This document shows, one piece after another, positions 1 to 11,472 of a stretch of 64,000 nt of DNA. Made by a program: the position numbers and the translations under genes. The stretch covers positions 186,001 through 250,000 of the forward strand of contig JACKQL020000010.1 of NCBI GenBank assembly GCA_018296165.2. Reading direction: 5' to 3'. The notes under the pieces are model-generated. The model was given only the letters and a program-made list of their open reading frames with translations. It was not told where the DNA came from and ran no database searches. This DNA comes from Termitomyces sp. T153. Its lineage: Eukaryota; Basidiomycota; Agaricomycetes; Agaricales; Lyophyllaceae. Numbering within the stretch: the stretch's first letter is position 1; every line of letters starts with the position of its first letter.

Positions 1-436
1 TCATACATTTGCCTTGTGAATGCTCTCCTCATTCCTCCATTCACCTTCATTAACCTCCTTGTCCTCACCACCACTATTGTTTTTTTTTGTGCATATGCTG
101 CATGCTCACAAAACCATAACTCTTGGTCTTAATATAACCTCTGAAAACCTGTGCACTGGCCTCACTTTGATGTCCACCCCTACTACTCTGATGTTTGGTC
201 TTTGCACTGGTTCAGTCTTGGCCCCTTGCCACCTGCTCTTCACCTTCCTCCTTGAGAACCCAACTCCCACAAAACTTCCTCATCTTGTACAGTGAGAAGT
301 GTTTGGTTGACCATTATCTGGCTCTTCCCTTCCATTCCATTATGCCCTCCACCTTCCTATCTGCTTCCTCCATATTGTCTCTCTCTGCTTCTATCACTGC
401 ATCATCCACAAATAATGTATCAGGCTTGCCATCTTT

Positions 437-733
437 CTACCTGGCACCTTTGATCTGACTGGCATTATAAAAGTTGTAGCAAAGCCCCAATGTATTGCAT
501 CCCTGGTCAAGTACACTTTTTACCCAGATTGTTGCTGAGATGTAGTCATCAAATATGATGACTGTTTTTCTCCCCTCTAACTTTGCCTTGAACCACCTCA
601 CCACCTCCTTGGAGACCCCTCTATTCCTCATATCATGTGCTAGGGCTTCTGAGATTGCATTGAGGAAGGCCCTCTTGACATTGAGAAACAAGGCTACCAC
701 TTTGTTGTGGCACCATGCATCTTTTATGAACAT
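437..733 (-). pseudogene. LINE reverse transcriptase fragment
   Basis: The 98-residue reading shows a recognisable slice of a LINE reverse transcriptase: ALFLNVKRAFLNA (normally FLDVKxAFxxV, so the first catalytic Asp is changed to Asn), then MRNRGVSKEVVRW, LEGRKT and LDQGC. These match the central fingers and palm of fungal LINE RTs. The Asp-to-Asn change, the stops on both sides and the lost 3' half mean it cannot be active. It follows the endonuclease fragment in the expected LINE order. Confidence 0.8.
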
Positions 734-1196
734 TGTGATTTTGTTCAGGGAGTCAGTTGTGGAGTGCCTTGGTCTACAGTGCTGGTACCCTCATGCACTC
801 CCTATCAGATGGTGCTGCTGTTATGAAATTTTTTGCCTCCCACACCAACTTCACATCTACCAGCCTCTCTTTCTAGTGCCCCCTCTTCACATCTTTTATT
901 GCCTGCCCATAATCATTCCTTGCTTGCCTGAATGCCTTGTGTGCTGAGTGATTCACCTCCACCAATTTCTTCTCCAATTCTCTGCCCAATGCCCTCACTT
1001 TCACCCTTATTCTTGATAAGTCTTTACTCTACCATCTCTTCACATATGAGGACTGTCTTCTCCTTTATACTCTCTCCTTGATCAATGCCTCCATAATGTG
1101 GTCCAGCCTTGTCTTCATCTCTTCCCTAAATTGTGACCCTTGTTTTTGGTATTCCTTCCAGCTGTTTCTCCAACTCCTCCTCAAATTCCTCCCAAT

Positions 1197-2000
1197 TCAC
1201 CTCCCTGGAATCCAACTCCACTCCTCTTCCCTCCTTTCTGCAGCTGCCTTGACTATGGTGACAATCAGGCAATGGTCTGTTCTTAAGCATTGGTCATGCC
1301 TAATAGCTTCACATCTGGTCACTCTGCCCTGTAAATTGTCAGTGTCAGTGATGACAATGTTATTGGGTCTTGTAAGGTTTTTGGTGTTGTTGGCCTCAAT
1401 CTCAGAATGTCTGGTCTCAGAGCCATGACCATCCTGTTTGCCATCAGCAAACTGGATGAAGTCCTCCACATCCCTGAGGTTCTGGCAGTCAAAGAGATGC
1501 CCATTGCTGGGGTTATCCCACATTAAGTGGTGTTGATTGAAGTTGCCCACTCAGATATCTGCTCTGTTCCACCCTCAGGATCTTCTGCCACACTCACTAT
1601 TGAGGAAGTGTTCCAAGACCCTTAGACTCTTTGAGTGATTGCATGCATTGTATATTTTGAAGAGCTGCAACATGCATTCCTTAGTTTCCATGCATACTGC
1701 CACTATGTCAGTGCAGTCAATGTTTAGCCTTGTCCACAAGGCCATTGCTAACTTGTTGCTAACCATTGTAACCACCCTCAAACTACTTGCCTTGTTTTTG
1801 TTGTGGTTCTTGGATACACCAGTTTCTACTTATATGTCACCTGGAACTGCTTGTTAAAATCATAATATAGCTCCTGCAAGCAGATGAAGTCAATGTTGTC
1901 ACTCCTTGCCACCAGTACTGCATGCTGAGTAGTCACAGATTCATTGGCATTCTGCTGCCAAATTATAAGTGTGTTGTGTTCTGCTTCTCTCCTTCCTCAT
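1197..2000 (-). pseudogene. LINE apurinic/apyrimidinic-type endonuclease remnant
   Basis: In the better preserved part (1550-1197) the reading contains GNFNQHHLMWD, matching the GDFNxHHxxWD motif of LINE endonucleases, and later LRTDHCLIV, matching the TDHxPI motif with the catalytic His. Further upstream (about 2000-1860) IWQQNANES, then DFICLQE, match the N-terminal QxNxxxS and the QEPY motif. Stops and frame changes separate the pieces. A coiled-coil-like stretch (LSRLRSLDSRIDQL) precedes it at about 2120-2050. This domain would nick target DNA in an active element. Confidence 0.75.
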
Positions 2001-2604
2001 TCACTTATAGAGAAGTAGGAAATGGCTCCCTCAATTCCCTTCTGTACATAGTTAGCTCATCTACAAGTTGGTCAATCCTGCTGTCCAAGCTCCTCAATCT
2101 GCTGAGTAGGCAGTCCTTGTCAGCTGCTATTACAATGGTTCACACACCATAACTACAAAGTGGAGAGATTCTCCAATATACCCAAACCATGCTGTAAATT
2201 ATAAGCATAAAGAAAGCCAAAAACTGTAAGCAAAAAGGAGGGAAACACTTACTATGGTCAACACACCAGTGAATCCACAAAAGAAAACCACCAATGAGAG
2301 CTAGAAGAAAGTCAATGAGATCTCAACACATCAATGATCAAAATCAATCAAAACTGACAGCCAAGGCTTGCTTGGTGAGTGGCAGTGCTAGCTCAGGTCA
2401 GTTACTTCTTAACCAATGCCAAGCTGGTTGCTCCCCACCCTTCCCAGCTCAATAACCTCTCCTACCTCCCTCAAATCAATGGACAACCAACCCTCAACTG
2501 AGCCTAGAAAAGAGAGGGAGATTAGCAAGGAAAATGGAGAGAAAATGGAAAGAAATCAGGTGAACAGAAATGATGGCCACATCTGTGCCAAGCATGCAAG
2601 GCCT

Positions 2605-2972
2605 TGAAAATCATCAGCATTGGTCAAACAAGAGGCCAGAATGATGACAGAAGTATGCATGGGGTACTGTGGTCCATGCACACATAGGGCAGTATAAAAG
2701 GGAGGGGCGATTTTCAGGCCATTAAGCAACATTTGGCGTGTGGCTCGGAATCCCCAGGGACCAGATTACCAAGGCTTACAACATGATCTAAGCTTTGATT
2801 AAGGTTTTTTTAGATAATTGAACCTTGTTATTTGTTTGAACTTTTGTTTGAACTCATATTAAATCAATATAAATCACTTTAATACCCTATTATAAAAGTT
2901 GTGTGATTTCTGAGTGTATCTTAAGCTCTCGAACTTGTTGAATTGTAGTTGTTTGGTTAGGTCTCTAAGACA
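2605..2972 (+). mobile_element. Probable solo LTR inserted in the LINE (boundaries approximate)
   Basis: This stretch differs from the LINE around it: it contains several CpGs and no LINE coding match. It has a TATA box (TATAAAAG at 2694), and AT-rich sequence before an end reading TCTAAGACA at 2972. Promoter plus 3' processing-like sequence within about 370 bases is the layout of a small plus-oriented LTR. I could not find a clean target duplication, so the ends may be wrong by tens of bases. An alternative is a fragment of another repeat. Confidence 0.4.
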
Positions 2973-3412
2973 AACAAAAACAAATAATTGCATTTCACAT
3001 CACTGCCCTCTGGGTGTTGGGTTGGTTTGTTTCTCCTCCATCACTACTGTCTGCCCACCTCAAGTCTGTTAGCTTGGTCTGGATCATGGACTTCTGACTT
3101 CCTTGCTCCAGACAGTCTCTCCATGTCTTGCTGCCATTGTCTGCTTGCTGTTGTTGTTGAACTCTCCTTCCTCCTGGCATGCCTCCCACAAGTCTGCCCT
3201 GGCCTCATACCTTGGAAAATAATCCCTCTGAGACCACCACCCATCTGCACAAGTCTGCCATACATTCCTCTGCTGGGCATTGGCTTCCTTAGTATATCAG
3301 TCCTCACCCAAATTCATGGATCTTTGGTGGGGTGATATCTGTACCTCATCTCAGGCAATCTGTCCAAGAGACCTGTCTTGGCCTCCACAAATGTTGAGCA
3401 CATCCTCACCAA

Positions 3413-3946
3413 TCATGCATGATCATTCCTCAGGCCTCTTGCCTTGCAGTTCATGCAGGAGTACTCCTTCAGGTCTGTTACCTTACAGTCCTTTTCCTGG
3501 TGCTCCTTTGCACACAAGCCATAGGTGTCCTTTTCCTGTGAGTATTCATCAGCAATATGCCCCCTCCCATACCTTTGGCACTTTGGGCAGTGCCTTGGTT
3601 CTTGGTCCATCTTCCTCACTTGCACCCTCTTCCCCTCAATTATGAGTCTCCTACATATAGCATTGTTGGTGCAACTGTCTGTGGTGCATGAAATAATGAG
3701 ATATGCAACCTTCTGTGCTGGGGTAGTCCTAGTATGCAGAGCATGTACTCTCCTTGCTGCTACCAGTTCTCCTGGGTGTAATCCATTGTTTGTCTCTACT
3801 TCCCCCAGCTTCTGCTTGGGGTGGTCACCCAAGGATGATGGCATAAGCTCAACAAATACTGGGTATATTCTGTCTTTGACCCTTGCATCAATATCTAGCT
3901 TCTCCAGGAATAGGGGACAAAAATCCTCCTTTGTGAGCCACTTCAC
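3413..3946 (-). pseudogene. LINE ORF1 (gag-like, zinc-knuckle) fragment
   Basis: A 177-residue reading, open at its start only because the real start is lost. Its C-terminal half carries Cys/His clusters: CPKCQRYGRGH followed by Tyr where Cys is expected, LCAKEHQEKDC, then CMNCKARGLRNDHA. This is the triple-knuckle arrangement of LINE ORF1 RNA-binding proteins. Further minus-strand pieces at 3307-3044 and 3189-2995 look like the continuation after frame changes. It would coat the element RNA. The substituted knuckle Cys and the frame breaks show decay. Confidence 0.7.
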
Positions 3947-4199
3947 TGCATCTATGTACTTAGCTCATACAGGACCCCACCATTCCTCAGCATGTGCATG
4001 GAGATTAACTTGACCTTGGGAGCATCCAGCTCTATGACACATACAGCAAACAACATGCTGTCATGTCTCATGCTATGAGTGTAAAGTGCAACATCAGCAG
4101 GAATTAACTCCTGTCTGGATGAATATACGAGTATAATTGATGCAAATGTTTGTATTATATATAGATCTCGGGTTTGTCATGCTCGCAACGGCCCATACT

Positions 4200-4520
4200 C
4201 AACGTTGAAGCATCAGTACCTACATATCAATGAGAGCATGAATGCATGAAGGACAGTCCCTCCAAGTCTGACGTTCGGGCCTGTTCGAACAAGCATGGTG
4301 ATCATATGCACATGCTCGATTGAGTCATAGTTTCTTGTCAACCCATCATCAATGCACATTCAAGCCCCATGACATAGTTCTGAGCTAAGATCGGCTTGGT
4401 CCTAAATCATCATAAAAATATTGAGACACTGTGTCTATAGAGCAGATTGAGTTGAATCCACATTTAGCGTAAAGCAGAGATCTGACCGGGAGGTCCAATG
4501 GATGATGTATATCATTTAAG
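4200..4520 (-). pseudogene. Degenerate copy of the Ubl-domain gene (C-terminal half)
   Basis: Two blocks match the gene at 9615-11080 in the same order and strand. Bases 4205-4320 resemble 9950-10080 (end of the ubiquitin-like domain and the first Cys cluster). Bases 4425-4520 resemble 10205-10290 (start of the domain and the intron at 10196-10245). By eye the match is roughly two thirds or better, with small indels and no open frame. It is a broken paralog between the LINE and the MFS gene. No N-terminal half is seen here. Confidence 0.6.
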
Positions 4521-5023
4521 TACTGAATGAAATTCGAAAACTTATCAGGAGAAATTGAAGATTAATACGTAAGCAGAAGCTATTTTCCAGGGGTCAACCT
4601 CTTGATTCCATATTCGGATGTATCACTAGCCATGATGTGCAGACATACGATATTCATCTCCTTCTAACGTTCGATGCTAGACCGCCTCAACGTACCCCCC
4701 TGACCCGTTTTGGATCCATTGATATGTAGGTCCCCTCGGAAACACATTATTCCGGCATAAGTATATATGTATACATAATCAATCGGTGTTCTCCAATCGA
4801 AAAAAAAATCAGATCTCTGGTTGGCATTCCATCTGAGTCTCTTTCGCCTTTGGTTTCCTATTGGACAGTTCTGTGGTATGTGAGGATGGCATTCATGCGC
4901 CTATGGAGCTGAGCTGATCAACACATCCCCTATCGAATAGATACATAGGCTAGTTTATCTACCTCGGGTATTCCAGCCCGCCTCCTAAGCGCCTCATCCT
5001 CATTCAATCCCTGCTTTTCCATC

Positions 5024-6923
5024 ATGACTGCCATACAAGCCCAAGACACGACCAATGGTCTCTCAGAGACTCGTAACGATCATAATGAACGCCATGAACC
5101 TTCAGCCGCGACGCCGACGCCGACGCCATCACCAGCAAAGCGCACCCCACTCCCAAAGTTCCAGCTATTCATAGTGGCAATGCTCCAGTTCGCAGAGCCG
5201 ATAACCGCGACTGTCATATACCCGTTCATCAACAAGTTTGTACGCGACACGGGCGTTATACAGGGCGATGAGCGTAAAACGGGGTACTACGCGGGCGTCA
5301 TCGTGAGTCTTACTTCTACCCTCATAACACGTCGTGTTCTTGATTGATGTGTGCCCGAAATGGTGACAGGAATCCACATTCTTCGTCGCAGAAGCGCTTA
5401 CGGTTGTGTACTGGGGCCGTGCATCTGACTACTTTGGGCGCCGGCCGATTTTGTTGATCGGGCCCGTAGGATTGGCCTTGTCGATGGTGGGATTTGGCCT
5501 GTCGACGAATTATTGGAGTCTGGTCGTGTTTAGATGTATGCAAGGCGCTTTTAATGGGAACATCGGTGCGTTGTTCGTACACCATGACTCTCGGATTCGT
5601 GTTCTTGATCAGGATATTCAGGGGTTTCCAAGGTTGTTATGGCAGAGGTGCATCGGTAGATATGTAGTAAAACGGCTTTCTGACATTCTGTCCCTCCCTA
5701 CTTAGATCACGGATTCGACGAACGTTGCGGACGCTTTTGCGTTGATACCAATCATGTGGACTTGTGGCTCCGCCCTTGGGTACGTTTTTACGCGTGTTTT
5801 TGGCATCAGATGTTCACAAATGTAACTCCTAGACCCATCATTGGTGGATTACTCTCACAGCCTGCAAAAAGGTGGCCAAAGGTGTTCCAAAAGCTCATCT
5901 TCTTCCATCAATTTCCATATTACCTTCCATGTGTGGTATCGGCATTTATTGCCTTGGTCTCTTCAGTTCTCGGATTCATAGGACTCAAAGAGGCAGGTTC
6001 TGCGTTCTCCCTACGTAAGGCATCCCATGATGTATTCTTCAGACGTTACCATCAGCCGTTTTCCGGAAAAAGAAAAGGATAACAGCAGTGGAGCAATGCG
6101 CGACGCCTGATTGCACAACTAGCCTGCTCTCTGGACCTAACGAGCAGGACTACTCCGCCACCTCCACCGCCTCAACTATAGAATCTGCTGAGCCAGAGGA
6201 TGAACTCAGGGATCTCGCTCCACCACCACTCCTGTCCCTCCTTACTCCCCCAGTACAGCTAACTCTCCTCGTCTACGGGTTCATGACATTTAGCGACATG
6301 AGTCTCCAAGTCCTTCGACCCCTCATCTATTCCACCTCAATATCTTTGGGCGGCCTTGGCTTTGACCCATACCGTATCGGCACAATTATGGGCACTTGGG
6401 GAGTTATCAACGCCATTTTTACGCTGACCTGCGTCCCAATGCTCCTTCGAAAGTTCGGCGCACGCAAAATACAGATCTTTACTCATTTTAGCTATGTCTC
6501 CACACTTGCTCTGTACCCCATCCTGAGTTACCTTGTGCGAAGGGCCAGTGGCGCAGATGCCCTAGTTTGGGCAGTTATGGTCATTCAGCTAACTTTTGCC
6601 CTAACGACCAGTGCCTCGTATGGTAAGTGACCAGGTGACTTCACTAAAGGATATTAATGATCAACGGTGGCGCAGCATCAATATTCGTGCTACTTCTCGA
6701 AAGTATCTCAAATCGGGCCTCTCTTGGAGCCGTCAACGGCATGGCGCAAGCTGTGGGCTGCATCACACGAGCCATTGCGCCTACTGTGGCATCTTCTCTA
6801 TTCTCTATATCTCTCGAGAGACATCTTGCTGGCGGTCACATGGTCTTCCTGATCCTGTTTGGGATAAGTGTGATCGGTCTTCGTTTGACATTCCTATTAC
6901 CCAAAAGATCCGTTGTGGTTTGA
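5024..6923 (+). CDS. Major facilitator superfamily transporter (DHA1/ZIFL-like)
   Basis: Seven exons, 520 residues: 5024-5302, 5370-5565, 5622-5647, 5706-5779, 5833-5992, 6043-6622, 6676-6923. It is a plasma- or vacuolar-membrane proton-coupled transporter of the 12-helix DHA1 drug/metal-facilitator group. After a Pro/Thr-rich cytosolic N-terminus (about 40 residues) comes the first helix (FQLFIVAMLQFAEPI). The MFS motif A follows as GRASDYFGRRPILLIG, then MQGAFNGNIG and ITDSTNVADAFALIP, both typical of this family. A hydrophilic loop after about residue 255 separates the two six-helix halves. Exon 3 is only 26 bases. The fifth intron (5993-6042) seems to use GC..AG, because this gives the family signature KETLPS; a GT donor at 6015 would replace it. 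The substrate cannot be read from sequence. Confidence 0.88.
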
Positions 6924-9079
6924 GACGGCATAGGAAAATAGAATTGGTGATGGGGATGTAGCCGGATCTATTAGGTTAGAAACCGACTCTCCAATATGGA
7001 AATAATGACGAGATGGTACAACATCCATCAAAGAGGGCCAGGTTTGAATGCGCCTGACCAAGATTGCGAGTCATCGCACCCGGGAAATTTTGACGTGTCA
7101 TCAAACATAGACTTCGGGCTTGCATGACAAAAGCTGAGTGTGCTCAGCTTGTCTCTTGTAAGCTGTGCATAGTTAGTGGGAAATAGGACTTTGGGACTTG
7201 CAATTGCAAGTTTGCCCGGTTAATTCGCTGGTTGATTTATAGGACCTCAAAATGATGGATTGCTAGGGGTGATATAGGGCAAGTTAGCCATATTACTTAC
7301 CATTGTCCACACTTAGATATATGCCTTGCGAGTGGCAGCGTTGATGACCTCGTCGTCTCACACTGCGCTCGCAGGTAAGTACTTATTCACTATGCACGGC
7401 GTCGTCTCACACTGCGCTCGCAGTCGTCGATAGATTACTTACTCTCACCACGTCACGCGTGCGTCGTTTCCGAGATCTCCGCCCATCGTCCCTAATACAT
7501 ACAATTCTTTTCACACGTCTTTTTCTCACTTTATACTCGTACCGACTTAGTCCCTCGTAGTTAGCTTGATTTTCGGCCCTCCATCCTCTCTCGGGAGCGG
7601 GGTTTTCCGTCGCTCGAGAACTTCTCTCTGGACTCAAGAAATTCTATTTTTTTCCGCAAAACCATGGCCGCCCTTTCATCAAGTCAAATTCATTTCATTA
7701 TCTTCTTCTATTATCTCGTTTCTTACTTATCCCTTCTTATCATCGGCAGCTCCAAATTAACACCTAAACATCATACTGATCTCAACCAATGGGTCTCACA
7801 CCATGCATGGTGATATATTCTAACGAACTTTTTATGCAGTATGCCATGGCAAATCTTGATGAAAACCTGCCCTCGAAACAATTTCAATCTATCGACAGTG
7901 GATAGCATGCTCATTGTATGATTTTACCCTCATTGGAGTGTGCATACAACCTGGAATTTCTGAACCACGTAAAGCTAGTTCTCTATGATATTTGCTGTTT
8001 CTCCAAGCTGTTTGAAAGTTCTCTCACAAAGGAAACACCAATTTGTAACACAAAAAGGTTTTTTCAATGGTTCTCTGGTATGAAGGATCTTTGTCAAGGA
8101 AGGAAAATCACATGAGGGGAGTGCCGAAGCTCAAAATCTGTTTAGCCTTCTACAGTGCTCTCCACAGCCTATCAATGCTGCCAAGGCTTAATGGAGCTTC
8201 TGAATCGACAAAAGTTGATGGACTTTCGGAAGAGAACTTCAGTTGGCATAATTACAAGTATGTGCAAGCAAGCCGTAATGTACAAACTTGTGTATTGTAA
8301 TCTAACATCCTGCAGCTAGGTATGCATGATTTGTTTTGATGCCCACATCACGATGTGCATGGATGGCATTCCAAGCTACGTTCCGTGGAATACCTGTGTA
8401 CTACGGACAGCGGTGTCAAAGGGCTCCCTTGTCATATTGTGGAAAGACATTGCGAAATGCTGCCAATTTCTTGAAGAACCAAACGTTCAAGCATGTGAGT
8501 GAAAGGAGGGACAAGCACGTCGTAAATGCATGAGTGGATAAGAATATTTGACTCCAGAGAATTTATAATACGACATTGGTCGAGGTCAGAGAGCTCGATG
8601 TAGCTACTGGTGTTTCGATACTCATTGTACAAGCAGTATCCGGGAGTTATAGGATCAGGATACATTCAACACATTAAGAAGTCCATTTCGTGTGACGTGA
8701 GTGGTTCATGCAAGTTACGGTTCTGAATTTCGACACTGGCAGCTGCATCATAAGAGACTCAGAACGCACTTAGCACCCGCCATCCAGAAAATGAAACGAC
8801 ATACACGGTTTATTGAGAGGGATGTGGCCATGCTCAACGAACCATGGCGGCTTTTGTCTCTTTCTGACACTCTGCACCTTGAACTCAAGATCATGATTGA
8901 TATTCTGTCGAAGAGGCTCAGCTCACGTCGCGGTACCCACAACAAACTATGTCGAAGGACAGCGAGAGACCGAGCGAGGGCGAGCTCCACCTGGTTGGCC
9001 TGCAATAGCTGCAGTTCAAGGTCCAATACTGATAGACAGGATCGGTCGCGGTTCACTTGGTGAACCATAATCGAGCCTG
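6924..9079. other. Intergenic stretch without a supported gene
   Basis: About 2.1 kb downstream of the MFS gene. Short open frames exist on both strands (for example 8432-8665 and 8748-9063) but none shows a known motif or consistent exon structure. The only clear structure is a 24-base direct repeat at 7351-7374 and 7400-7423. CpG is present, so this is not old repeat sequence of the kind seen at the window ends. Fragments of the Ubl gene family may extend leftward from 9080. Confidence 0.5.
7351..7423. repeat. 24-base perfect direct repeat, 49-base period
   Basis: Bases 7351-7374 and 7400-7423 are identical over 24 positions, starting CGTCGTCTCACACTGCG and ending GCTCGCAG. A GTAAGT-like sequence follows only the first copy. 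No gene model uses it. It may be a small duplication. Confidence 0.85.
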
Positions 9080-9372
9080 TGAACCACACCCTTTGGGGGC
9101 AAGTACTTAAAGGCGACTGTCAACCGCAAGCCACGGCAGTACCCGAAGGGGTCTTGCAGGAAACAGAAGAATCCCCGTCCTGGTTCCAATAGCAAGCTCC
9201 GGCCGCGGCAGAAAGCGAGGGTACTTTCCTTTGTGATGGACACTTTCCTTTGTGATGGACACATTTCGGCGAATGCCTCGGAGAGTTCCAGAATTCTCAT
9301 AAGACTTTTCAGAATTCGGGAGTTACAGATTTTGTAACAAAATACCTTATGAGGAAACTTATTAACGTCCAA
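9080..9372 (-). pseudogene. N-terminal fragment of a Ubl-family paralog
   Basis: On the minus strand the sequence at 9330-9240 (…CTCTCCGAGGCATTCGCC…) resembles bases 11150-11100, just upstream of the intact gene, and 9160-9115 resembles its first coding bases (GCAAGACCCCTTCGGG versus GCGAGACCCCCTCCC). It then loses similarity. It contains a 19-base tandem duplication (9223-9241, 9242-9260) absent from the intact gene, which disturbs any frame. This looks like a truncated tandem paralog. The similarity is short and was judged by eye. Confidence 0.45.
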
Positions 9373-9614
9373 ATCCGTTAAGATTCAAGCTGATGGGTCT
9401 ATAGACTCTTTGAATGAAGCAGCATTGGTCGAACAAGTAATCCAGATTCCATAGAGCAAGATACAAGAGCACGAAATAGCAGAATTGCAAAGACAATGAA
9501 TCTCGTAACATAGGACGAAGATATTAAAGATGTCGTGACGACTATGCGCTTCTCGCAACATGAAGAACCCAAGATGTAGGATTCTACGGATCGATTATGA
9601 AGCTGCGGTAGTGA

Positions 9615-11080
9615 CTACACCGATTCAAATCTCCTTTCAAAGTCAGTGCCCTCGAGATGAAATCCATCGGGCGGATTTGTCACCGGAGTAATACAGAAAG
9701 GGCCTTGTGTGATAGGGTTTTCAAACACAACGTAGAAACGACGGAAGTACTTAGCATCGTCCGAATCATCATAATTCTCTCGTTGGGGGTGACGGTCCCC
9801 TGCGAACGGTGCAAAAGAATTGATGACCTCTCCACTTTGCGACACGCGGAATACAGCATCACACGAAGAGCTGCATGGTATGAAACAGAATGAAATGAGA
9901 TACCGAACATGCTTGCGGTCAGCCCTTACCAAGTGGTTTCGTAATGCAGCAGAGCATCAGTACCTACGCATCGATGAGAGCACGAAGGACAGCGCTGTCC
10001 CTCGGTCTTTGTGTCTGAGATTCGGACAAGGATATTCATGGTAACCGTATGTCCAGGCTGCACATACTGGCGCCATAGTTCCTTGTTGGCCCACTGCAAC
10101 TCCTTGTCGCCCACAGTCAATGCATATTGTCCACGCTCGACATAGCTACGGCCTCTGCGCTTTCTAAATAAGAATCTGACGAGATCCACGAAGTCCTAAA
10201 AATAGTAAGGCACTGCGTCGACATAGCATATTGAATTGAATCTACATTGGGCGCAGAACAGAGATCTAACGGGAAATCCCTTGTGATATTCATTGCGTCG
10301 ATAAAACGGACAGGTTCTGAGTGTACCCAGGTGTACCCAAGCTGACGAGGAGTTTGTTCAAAGAGGACCTTTACGCTCAAATGCATTATCGTTGTAAGCT
10401 GACAATTCAGACGTTAGAGAGATTTATAGCGCTTTGAGAACGCTCTTCTCACAATAAAATTGGCCCTCAAGTCATCGAACTGTTTACGGTACTGTCCTAT
10501 TGCGTCCTGAACACTGTCAGCTCTGAAATACCGTGTCCAAGACTGGTTATCCCGTGCGAGATCATTGATGCGGGACAACAATATAATAAGCGAACTGAGG
10601 GGAAAAAATGATGATAATCGGGACATTCATTCCGCGAGGATACGTACTCGGCGAAGGACTGGCATTGTGTCACAAACAGGTGGGATATGCGATGATCCTG
10701 GCAATATGTCCGGAGCGTATCCTCGATTGTAGTGATGATTTGTACGAGGCTCTGCGCAAGCTCCCGGAAGTTATTCTGATTCTTGCGGACAGTCTACACA
10801 ACATGTCACCAGATTCATGTTAGATCTTCATCGAAAAGTCATGTGTTGAAAGGCCGGGCTGCACCTGGATAGTCTGCAATATCCGCAGGACAAGATTCGC
10901 TACAAAGCTAACGTACGGGAAAACAATCAAATCGCTCGCATCGCACACGGCCGTCGTGGTTGTAATCATATCATCCAGCCAACTACCAGAATTCTGGGTC
11001 CTTGTAGCGATTTCACTGCCTGGGAACCGCGAGATCGCGAACTTCGGCAGTAAGGGAGGGGGTCTCGCAGCGACTGGCAT
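9615..11080 (-). CDS. Helical N-terminal (MLKL/HeLo-like) plus ubiquitin-like domain protein
   Basis: Six exons on the minus strand, 393 residues: 11080-10865, 10793-10648, 10594-10453, 10398-10246, 10195-9968, 9911-9615; phases agree throughout. Residues 1-170 read as a helical bundle of the type seen in fungal MLKL/HeLo-like adaptor domains (FVANLVLRILQTIQ, then VRKNQNNFRELAQ, then RINDLARDNQ). Residues about 196-283 form a ubiquitin-like fold as found in large basidiomycete families (EPVRFIDAM, LDLCSAPNDFVDLVRF, SYVERGQYAL, VQPGHTVTMNILV). A Cys cluster follows (CPSCSHRC, later CSSSC), perhaps a small zinc ribbon. The C-terminal tail is acidic and aromatic (YDDSDDAKYFRRFYVV). No enzymatic motif is visible. 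The role is unknown; in related fungal architectures such N-termini signal or execute cell death, but that is inference. Two broken relatives lie nearby (4200-4520 and 9080-9372). Confidence 0.75.
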
Positions 11081-11472
11081 GTGTGGATTAGTGAGGGACT
11101 GGTCTCGCGCATTTCGGCGAAAGCCTTGGGAAGTTATATGTCAAATCAAGTCATTTGGTCTGATTATTCCAAAGATGCTAATGTAACGGGCGGCCAAGTA
11201 GTACCTTGGGAAAATTGCTGTGTTCGTCCTGAGGTTCCGAATATCATGACTCGGACACAAAAACCGAACTAATGATTTGAGCTACGTTCTCCACGTGGGA
11301 TTTTATAGCTGTATGCAGAGATATCCCATCCACGTACAAAGACATGACCTTGCTAGCTTGTTCACTTACGATGCGCGCCCAAATACCACAACCCTACAGG
11401 ACGGCTCAGATTATTATTGCATCTGATATTCATTAGAATCCATACCCGAGGCTTCAGAGCAACACCATCGCA
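11081..11472. other. Short intergenic region between two minus-strand genes
   Basis: This 392-base gap holds the upstream region of the Ubl gene and the 3' end of tRNase Z. Bases 11100-11150 resemble the paralog fragment at 9240-9330, so the conserved part of the family begins upstream of the chosen ATG; an unseen upstream exon is possible. No clear TATA box is seen. Confidence 0.5.

Larger units (their letters stand above)
1..4110 (-). mobile_element. Degenerate LINE (non-LTR retrotransposon), 3' end outside the window
   Basis: Read on the minus strand, this block has the LINE order: a gag-like ORF1 with zinc knuckles (3946-3413 and onward), an endonuclease (about 2000-1197) and the start of a reverse transcriptase (about 1190 to base 1). 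All three frames are broken by stops and shifts, so it is a dead copy. The block is almost free of CpG, unlike the genes that follow at about 4120. The 5' end is judged only from this change in composition. A short LTR-like insert lies near 2605-2972. No poly(A) tail is seen because the 3' end is off the left edge. Confidence 0.85.
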
